Shown here in pieces: positions 58,894-64,000 of a DNA stretch of 64,000 bases. The position numbers and the translations under genes were made by a program. The notes beneath the pieces were generated by a model. It ran no database searches. It was not told the DNA's origin and saw nothing but the letters and a program-made list of their open reading frames with translations. Numbering within the stretch: the first letter of the stretch is position 1; every line of letters starts with the position of its first letter. The DNA comes from Rhodoferax sp. GW822-FHT02A01 (GTDB taxonomy: Bacteria; Pseudomonadota; Gammaproteobacteria; Burkholderiales; Burkholderiaceae_C), in assembly GCF_038784515.1 (NCBI RefSeq), contig NZ_CP152376.1, positions 496,001 through 560,000 of the forward strand. Reading direction: 5' to 3'.

Positions 58894-59682
58894 TTATCCG
58901 AACAGCTTGGCCAGCGCTTCACCGGGCTCGGGCGCCCGCATGAAGGCCTCGCCCACCAAAAAGGCATTGACCCCAGCCGCCCCCATGCGCAGCACGTCTT
59001 CACGCGTGTGGATGCCGCTTTCGGTCACCAGAATGCGCTCTGGAGGCACCAGCGCGCGCAAAGACAGCGTGGTTTCCAGCGAAACCTCAAAGGTCTTCAG
59101 GTTGCGGTTGTTGATACCGAGCAGGGGCGTGCGCAGTTTGAGCGCCCGCTCCAGCTCGGGCTGGTCATGCACTTCCACCAGAACCGCCATGTCCAGCCCC
59201 AGAGCGATAGCCTCCAGGTCTTTCATCTGCGCATCATCCAGGCTGGCGGCAATCAGCAGAATGGCATCCGCCCCCATGGCTCGGGATTCGTAGATCTGAT
59301 AGGGGTCCACCATGAAGTCCTTGCGCAGTACCGGCAACTGGCAGGACGCACGCGCCTGCTTCAGGTAATCCACGCTCCCCTGGAAGAACTGCACGTCAGT
59401 CAGCACGGACAGGCAGGCTGCGCCATGCTCGGCATAGCTCTGCGCGATGTCGGCAGGAATGAAGTCCTCGCGCAGAACGCCTTTGGATGGGCTGGCCTTC
59501 TTGACCTCGGCAATCACGGCAGGTTTGCCCGCAGCCACCTTGGCGCGGATGGCACCCACGAAGTCACGCGTCAACACGCGCGATTCGGCGTCGGCGCGCA
59601 CCACTTCCAAGGATTTACGCTTGCGCGCTGCCGCCACTTCCTGGTGCTTCACCGCGACGATTTTGTCCAGAATATTGCTCAT
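58894..59682 (-). CDS. trpC: Indole-3-glycerol phosphate synthase TrpC
   Basis: TrpC closes the indole ring from CdRP. The 262-aa single-domain enzyme (not fused to TrpF) has the N-terminal motif [20 protein letters not shown], the catalytic-lysine region [15 protein letters not shown] and the later [20 protein letters not shown] and [18 protein letters not shown] start it at ATG 59682; a longer frame into trpD is not protein-like. It is 7 nt after trpD. Confidence 0.96.
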   Translation of the reverse strand: MSNILDKIVAVKHQEVAAARKRKSLEVVRADAESRVLTRDFVGAIRAKVAAGKPAVIAEVKKASPSKGVLREDFIPADIAQSYAEHGAACLSVLTDVQFFQGSVDYLKQARASCQLPVLRKDFMVDPYQIYESRAMGADAILLIAASLDDAQMKDLEAIALGLDMAVLVEVHDQPELERALKLRTPLLGINNRNLKTFEVSLETTLSLRALVPPERILVTESGIHTREDVLRMGAAGVNAFLVGEAFMRAPEPGEALAKLFG

Positions 59683-59689
59683 GGTTTCC

Positions 59690-60736
59690 TCACCCCGCCA
59701 AGCGGGCCGACAGGGAGGCCAGGACCTCCAGTTTGGCCTTGGCCGCCCCGGATTCAATGGCCGCATAGGCGCGTTGGATGCCATCCTGCATGGTGCCGGC
59801 GACATTGGCCGCGTACAAGGCCACCCCCGCATTGAGCGCCACGATGTCTTTGGCTGCGCCGGGCTGGTTATCCAGCACGCCCAGCAACATAGCCCGTGAA
59901 GCCTCGGGGTTTTCCACCTTCAAGGCACGGTTGCTGGCCATGATCATGCCGAAGTCTTCCGGATGGATTTCGTACTCCCGGATTTCACCGTCTTTGAGCT
60001 CGCCCACCAGCGTGGAGGCGCCCAGGCTGACTTCGTCCATGCCATCACGGCCGTAGACCACCACCGCGTGTTCCGCGCCCAGACGCTGCAGGGCACGCAC
60101 CTGAATACCCACCAGGTCCGGATGGAAAACGCCCATCAGGATGTTCGGAGCGCCGGCCGGATTGGTCAGCGGGCCCAGCAGGTTGAAGATGGTCTTGATA
60201 CCCATCTCGCGGCGCACTGGCGCCACATTCTTCATGGCGGGATGGTGGTTGGGTGCAAACATGAAACCGACACCCGTCTCCGCCAGGCATTGGGCAATCT
60301 GCGCCGGCGTGAGGTTGATGTTGACGCCCAGCGCCTCCATCACATCGGCGCTGCCGCTCTTGCTGCTGACACCGCGTCCGCCATGCTTGCTGACCTTGGC
60401 ACCCGCCGCAGCCGCCACGAACATGGCGCAGGTTGAAATATTGAAGGTGTGCGATCCGTCGCCCCCGGTGCCCACGATGTCCACCAGAGACGACTTATCG
60501 GCAATCTCCACCTTGGTGGAAAACTCCCGCATGATCTGTGCGGCAGCGGTGATCTCGCCAATGGTTTCCTTCTTGACGCGCAGGCCTGCTGTAATGGCGG
60601 CAATCATCACCGGCGAAACCTCGCCAGACATGATCTGGCGCATCAGGTGCAGCATCTCGTCGTGAAATATCTCGCGGTGCTCGATGGTGCGTTGCAAGGC
60701 TTCTTGCGGGGTGATCTGGCCTTTTGGCTGAGGCAT
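59690..60736 (-). CDS. trpD: Anthranilate phosphoribosyltransferase TrpD
   Basis: TrpD joins anthranilate to PRPP. The 348-aa protein has the PRPP-binding [14 protein letters not shown], the [20 protein letters not shown] region and the anthranilate-binding [19 protein letters not shown]. It is 10 nt after the LysE-type exporter gene and 7 nt before trpC. Confidence 0.96.
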   Translation of the reverse strand: MPQPKGQITPQEALQRTIEHREIFHDEMLHLMRQIMSGEVSPVMIAAITAGLRVKKETIGEITAAAQIMREFSTKVEIADKSSLVDIVGTGGDGSHTFNISTCAMFVAAAAGAKVSKHGGRGVSSKSGSADVMEALGVNINLTPAQIAQCLAETGVGFMFAPNHHPAMKNVAPVRREMGIKTIFNLLGPLTNPAGAPNILMGVFHPDLVGIQVRALQRLGAEHAVVVYGRDGMDEVSLGASTLVGELKDGEIREYEIHPEDFGMIMASNRALKVENPEASRAMLLGVLDNQPGAAKDIVALNAGVALYAANVAGTMQDGIQRAYAAIESGAAKAKLEVLASLSARLAG

Positions 60737-60746
60737 GTAAGTCTCC

Positions 60747-61400
60747 TTAGGATGCAGGATTGTCTGTGAAAGCGAGCTTCAGCCCGAATGCGATGAACAG
60801 GGTGCCGGCCACGCGGTCCAGCCAGTGCATGCCGCGCTGTACCACGCTGGCGTGGCGCGCGAGCCAGGCCGCAGCCAACGCCCAGCCGATATTGACCGGA
60901 ATGGCGTTGACATTGAACAGCACGCCCAAGGCCAGGAATGCCAGGGTGGCATGCTCGGTACCCGGTGCGATGAATTGCGGCACGAATGCCAAAAAGAAGA
61001 TCGCCACCTTGGGGTTGAGGGCATTGGTCCAGAAGCCGCCGGTGAACACGCGCCAGAGGTCCGTTGCGACGGGCTGGTCGGAGCCCTCTGCCTCGACCGC
61101 CAACGGCTTGCTCTCTGCACGGGAAAACAACAGCTTGATTCCCACATAAAACAGGTAGCCCGCGCCCAGCCACTTCAGCACAGTGAAAGCTGTGGCAGAG
61201 GCCGCCAGCAGGGCGCTCACGCCCAGCGCCGCCGCGAAGATGTGCACAAAGCAGCCCGCCGTGATGCCCAAACCCGCCACGACTCCGGCACGCGCGCCGC
61301 TGCGCAAAGCCTGGGACACGATGTAGAGCACATCAGGCCCTGGCGTCAGATTCAGCAGCCACCCTGCGGCAACAAACAACAGCAACTGGTGGGTAGGCAC
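60747..61400 (-). CDS. LysE/RhtB-family amino-acid exporter (in the trp operon)
   Basis: The 217-aa membrane protein opens with [20 protein letters not shown], the LysE-family pattern, and has about six hydrophobic segments. Its substrate is unknown. It is 5 nt after ltaE and 10 nt before trpD, so it is part of the trp transcript. Export of threonine, homoserine or an aromatic amino acid is possible, but the sequence does not say which. Confidence 0.92.
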   Translation of the reverse strand: MPTHQLLLFVAAGWLLNLTPGPDVLYIVSQALRSGARAGVVAGLGITAGCFVHIFAAALGVSALLAASATAFTVLKWLGAGYLFYVGIKLLFSRAESKPLAVEAEGSDQPVATDLWRVFTGGFWTNALNPKVAIFFLAFVPQFIAPGTEHATLAFLALGVLFNVNAIPVNIGWALAAAWLARHASVVQRGMHWLDRVAGTLFIAFGLKLAFTDNPAS

Positions 61401-61405
61401 CGTAT

Positions 61406-62452
61406 TTACGCCTTGAAGAATTGCCGCACGGTAGCCACGGCACGGTCAACACCCGCAGCGTCCACGTCCAGGTGGGTGACAAACCGCAAGCGATATAGGC
61501 CCGTGGCCAACACGCCCTGGGTCTTCAGATAGTCCAGAAGGGCCGCAGACTGTTCACGTGCCGGGCCCACCAGATCAACGAACACGATGTTGGTCTGTGG
61601 CGCTTCCACTTGCAGGCCCTCGATCCCGATGAGCCCGTCTGCCAGACGCTTGGCCAATTGGTGGTCTTGCGCCAGCCGCAGTACGTGGTGGTCCAGTGCA
61701 TGGGTTGCTGCAGCCGCCAGCACGCCGGCCTGGCGCATGCCGCCACCCGCCATCTTGCGGATACGGTGCGCGCGGCCAATGAACTCCTTGCTGCCGCACA
61801 GAGCCGAGCCCACGGGCGCACCCAGCCCCTTGCTGAAGCACACGGAAACGCTGTCAAAACAACCGGCGATGGCGCGTGCCTCCTGGTACGGATCAGTGCC
61901 CGTCAAGGCGGCCTGGGCAGTCGCGGCATTGAACAGGCGCGCGCCATCCAGATGGCGGCTCAGGCCCTTGCGCTTTGCCAGCTCGGTTGCCGCCTGCACG
62001 TAGGCAAACGGCAGCAGCTTGCCGCCCCAGGTGTTTTCCAGCGTCAGCAGGCGACTGCGGGCGAAATGCGCGTCATCGGGTTTGATTGCGGCCTCGATAT
62101 CAGACAGGGAAAGTGTGCCATCCGGCTGGTGGCTCAGCGGCTGCGGCTGCACGCTGCCCAGCACGGCAGCGCCCCCTCCTTCCCAGCGGTAGGTATGCGC
62201 CAGCTGGCCGACGATGTACTCGTCGCCGCGCTGGCAGTGGCTCAGAATGCCGCACAGATTGCTTTGCGTACCGGTAGGCATGAATAGCGCAGCTTCGAAC
62301 CCGAGCATTGCCGCGACCTTGTCCTGCAAGGCGTTGATGCTGGGGTCATCGCCAAAGACGTCGTCCCCCAACGGGGCCGCCGCCATGGCTGCCCGCATGG
62401 CGGCCGTGGGTTGGGTCACCGTGTCGCTGCGCAAATCCACTGTAGAAACCAT
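61406..62452 (-). CDS. ltaE: Low-specificity L-threonine aldolase LtaE
   Basis: LtaE splits L-threonine or L-allo-threonine to glycine and acetaldehyde with PLP. The 348-aa length is normal. The opening VDLRSDTVTQPTAAMRAAM is the family signature. The PLP-stacking His is in GQLAHTYRWEGGGAA, RHLDGARLFNAA is at about 167-178, and the PLP lysine Lys208 is in VCFSKGLGAPVGS. It sits 5 nt after trpG and 5 nt before the LysE-type gene. Confidence 0.93.
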   Translation of the reverse strand: MVSTVDLRSDTVTQPTAAMRAAMAAAPLGDDVFGDDPSINALQDKVAAMLGFEAALFMPTGTQSNLCGILSHCQRGDEYIVGQLAHTYRWEGGGAAVLGSVQPQPLSHQPDGTLSLSDIEAAIKPDDAHFARSRLLTLENTWGGKLLPFAYVQAATELAKRKGLSRHLDGARLFNAATAQAALTGTDPYQEARAIAGCFDSVSVCFSKGLGAPVGSALCGSKEFIGRAHRIRKMAGGGMRQAGVLAAAATHALDHHVLRLAQDHQLAKRLADGLIGIEGLQVEAPQTNIVFVDLVGPAREQSAALLDYLKTQGVLATGLYRLRFVTHLDVDAAGVDRAVATVRQFFKA

Positions 62453-62457
62453 GGGAA

Positions 62458-63045
62458 TTACCTTAAAAAGTTTTGCAGCATGGCATGCCCATGCTCCGTC
62501 AGGATGCTTTCCGGGTGGAATTGCACGCCTTCCATGCGCACCTCAAACGGCAAGCCGGTGTGGCGAACCCCCATGATCTCACCATCGTCCGTCCATGCGG
62601 TGACGGCCAGCTCCTTGGGACAGCTGGATCGCTCGATGGCCAGGGAGTGATAGCGGTTCACCGTGAACTGCCTGGGCAATCCGGCAAACACGCCCTCTTG
62701 CGTGGTGGTGATGACCGAGGTCTTGCCATGCATGAGTTCCTGCGCCCGGATGATCTTGCCGCCCAGCGCCGCGCCAATGCTCTGGTGCCCCAGGCAGACG
62801 CCCAGAATCGGCAGCTTGCCCATGAAATGGCGTATGGCTGGCACAGAAATTCCGGCTTCGTTGGGAGAGCAAGGGCCGGGTGAAACAACCAGACGGTCGG
62901 GCTTGCGCGCAGCAATTTCTTCCAAAGTGATTTCGTCGTTGCGATACACCTCGACGTCCGCCCCCAGCTCGCCAAAGTACTGGACGATGTTGTAGGTAAA
63001 GCTGTCGTAGTTGTCGACCATGAGAAGCTTGATTTTGTTTGTCAT
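62458..63045 (-). CDS. trpG: Anthranilate synthase glutamine amidotransferase component TrpG
   Basis: TrpG supplies ammonia to anthranilate synthase. The 195-aa class I amidotransferase has the nucleophile Cys84 in [15 protein letters not shown] and the His177-Glu179 pair in FHPES. It opens with [21 protein letters not shown] start it at ATG 63045, 5 nt after the trpE stop; a longer frame overlaps trpE. It has no fused TrpD domain. Confidence 0.96.
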   Translation of the reverse strand: MTNKIKLLMVDNYDSFTYNIVQYFGELGADVEVYRNDEITLEEIAARKPDRLVVSPGPCSPNEAGISVPAIRHFMGKLPILGVCLGHQSIGAALGGKIIRAQELMHGKTSVITTTQEGVFAGLPRQFTVNRYHSLAIERSSCPKELAVTAWTDDGEIMGVRHTGLPFEVRMEGVQFHPESILTEHGHAMLQNFLR

Positions 63046-63050
63046 GGTGA

Positions 63051-64000
63051 TTACTCCAATCCTTCCTCGACCAGCTCGCTGGCACGCAACAAGGCGCGCG
63101 CCTTGGCTTCGGTTTCTTTCCATTCCAGCTCGGGCACGCTGTCGGCGACCACACCGGCTGCCGCCTGCACGTACAGGGTCTGGTTCTTGATGATGCCGGT
63201 GCGAATGGCAATGGCCACATCCATGTCACCGGCGTAGCTCAGATAGCCGCAAGCGCCGCCATAGATGCCGCGCTTGATGGGCTCCAGCTGATCGATCAGC
63301 TCCATGGCATGCACCTTGGGCGCGCCGGTTAGCGTGCCGGCCGGGAAGGTGGCTCGGAGCACGTCCATGCTGGTCATGCCGTCATTGAGGGTGCCTTCCA
63401 CATTGCTCACGATGTGCATCACGTGGCTGTAACGCTCCACGCAGAAGGCATCGGTCACCTTCACGCTGCCGATCTTGGCAATGCGGCCGATGTCGTTACG
63501 CGCCAGGTCGATCAGCATCACATGCTCGGCACGTTCCTTGGGGTCACCCACCAGCTCCACTTCGGCGGCCTTGTCCAGTTCTGCAGTGGCGCCGCGCGGG
63601 CGGGTGCCGGCCAGGGGGCGGATAGTGACTTTTTGCTCGGTCACACCGTCCGTCACCACCTGCTCCTGGCGCACCAGGATTTCAGGCGACGCCCCCACCA
63701 CGTGGAAGTCACCGCCCTGCCCGTCTGCACCGCTGAAGTTGTAGTAGTACATGTAGGGGCTGGGGTTGAGCGAGCGCAGAGCGCGGTAGAGGCTCAAGGG
63801 GGACTCGGTGTAGCGTTTCTTGATACGCTGGCCCACCTGCACCTGCATGAAGTCGCCTCCGGCGATCAGCTCCTTGGCGCGCTCGACCGCGGCAATGTAG
63901 TCGGCCTTGGCGAAGTCGCGTACCGCCTCATGCGTCTGGGTAGGCCTGACCTCCGGCGCAATCACGGCCTGGGCCAGTTGCGCACGCAGTTCGGCCAGTC
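63051..64000 (-). CDS. trpE: Anthranilate synthase component I TrpE (5' truncated by window edge)
   Basis: This is the C-terminal part of TrpE (about 315 residues), which makes anthranilate from chorismate. The start lies beyond the right edge of the window. The visible chorismate-binding domain includes [53 protein letters not shown], and the late [20 protein letters not shown] with [11 protein letters not shown]. It is 5 nt before trpG. Confidence 0.95.
   Translation of the reverse strand, partial: LAELRAQLAQAVIAPEVRPTQTHEAVRDFAKADYIAAVERAKELIAGGDFMQVQVGQRIKKRYTESPLSLYRALRSLNPSPYMYYYNFSGADGQGGDFHVVGASPEILVRQEQVVTDGVTEQKVTIRPLAGTRPRGATAELDKAAEVELVGDPKERAEHVMLIDLARNDIGRIAKIGSVKVTDAFCVERYSHVMHIVSNVEGTLNDGMTSMDVLRATFPAGTLTGAPKVHAMELIDQLEPIKRGIYGGACGYLSYAGDMDVAIAIRTGIIKNQTLYVQAAAGVVADSVPELEWKETEAKARALLRASELVEEGLE

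Overview
The window looks like chromosomal DNA of a Burkholderiales betaproteobacterium, most likely family Comamonadaceae (Rhodoferax/Acidovorax-like). This is inferred from its GC-rich composition, from the order rsmB - DUF4390 - ntrY - short ntrX, from the tRNA-tuf-tRNA-secE-nusG-rplKAJL-rpoBC block, and from protein sequence character. No insertion sequences, prophage, rRNA operon or CRISPR array were seen.

Layout. (1) 1-10281, + strand: flagellar rod/hook operon flgB(partial)CDEFGHIJKL. (2) 10305-10651: an FNR-like box and a small unknown gene that shares a CTAG stop overlap with the next gene. (3) 10648-18763: a MocR-type regulator (- strand) divergent from an eight-gene + strand set: two exporters (EamA, LysE), a PLP aminotransferase, a GST, a PhzF-like protein, a serine/threonine dehydratase-like enzyme, a DUF3291 protein and an Asp/Glu racemase. 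An 11-bp perfect inverted repeat plus a third half-site lies in the divergent promoter region. (4) 18795-25604: a GNAT enzyme, a Thr/Ile-rich leader peptide with hairpins ahead of a short homoserine dehydrogenase, a MATE exporter, a histidine phosphatase, a creatininase/radical-SAM pair (- strand) and a DUF167 protein. (5) 25668-35006: ScsB/DsbD-like thiol reductase, hemE, an AT-rich 377-bp spacer with two DnaA boxes, priA, an AEC carrier and Rep helicase. (6) 35022-44246, mostly - strand: an unknown Ala/Pro-rich protein, a TolC-OmpA fusion, tRNA-Gly, a DUF4124 protein, tRNA-Phe, ntrX-ntrY-DUF4390-rsmB and a LemA-like protein. (7) 44340-58142, - strand: rpoC, rpoB, rplL, rplJ, rplA, rplK, nusG, secE, tRNA-Trp, tuf, tRNA-Thr, tRNA-Gly, tRNA-Tyr. 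(8) 58172-64000, - strand: ung, trpC, trpD, a LysE exporter, ltaE, trpG, trpE(partial), spaced 5-10 nt apart.

How the genes work together. The flg block encodes rod, hook, P- and L-rings, rod-cap hydrolase and hook-filament junction. Region 3 reads as a MocR-controlled amino-acid conversion and export unit with unknown effector. The threonine theme recurs: a threonine-type leader before hom, a dehydratase, and a threonine aldolase plus LysE exporter inside the trp operon. Regions 6-7 hold core transcription, translation and envelope functions.

The most interesting items are the Thr/Ile leader before an ACT-less hom, the MocR palindrome, the DnaA-box promoter region of priA, the TolC-OmpA fusion, the radical-SAM/creatininase pair, and the ltaE-lysE insertion in the trp operon.
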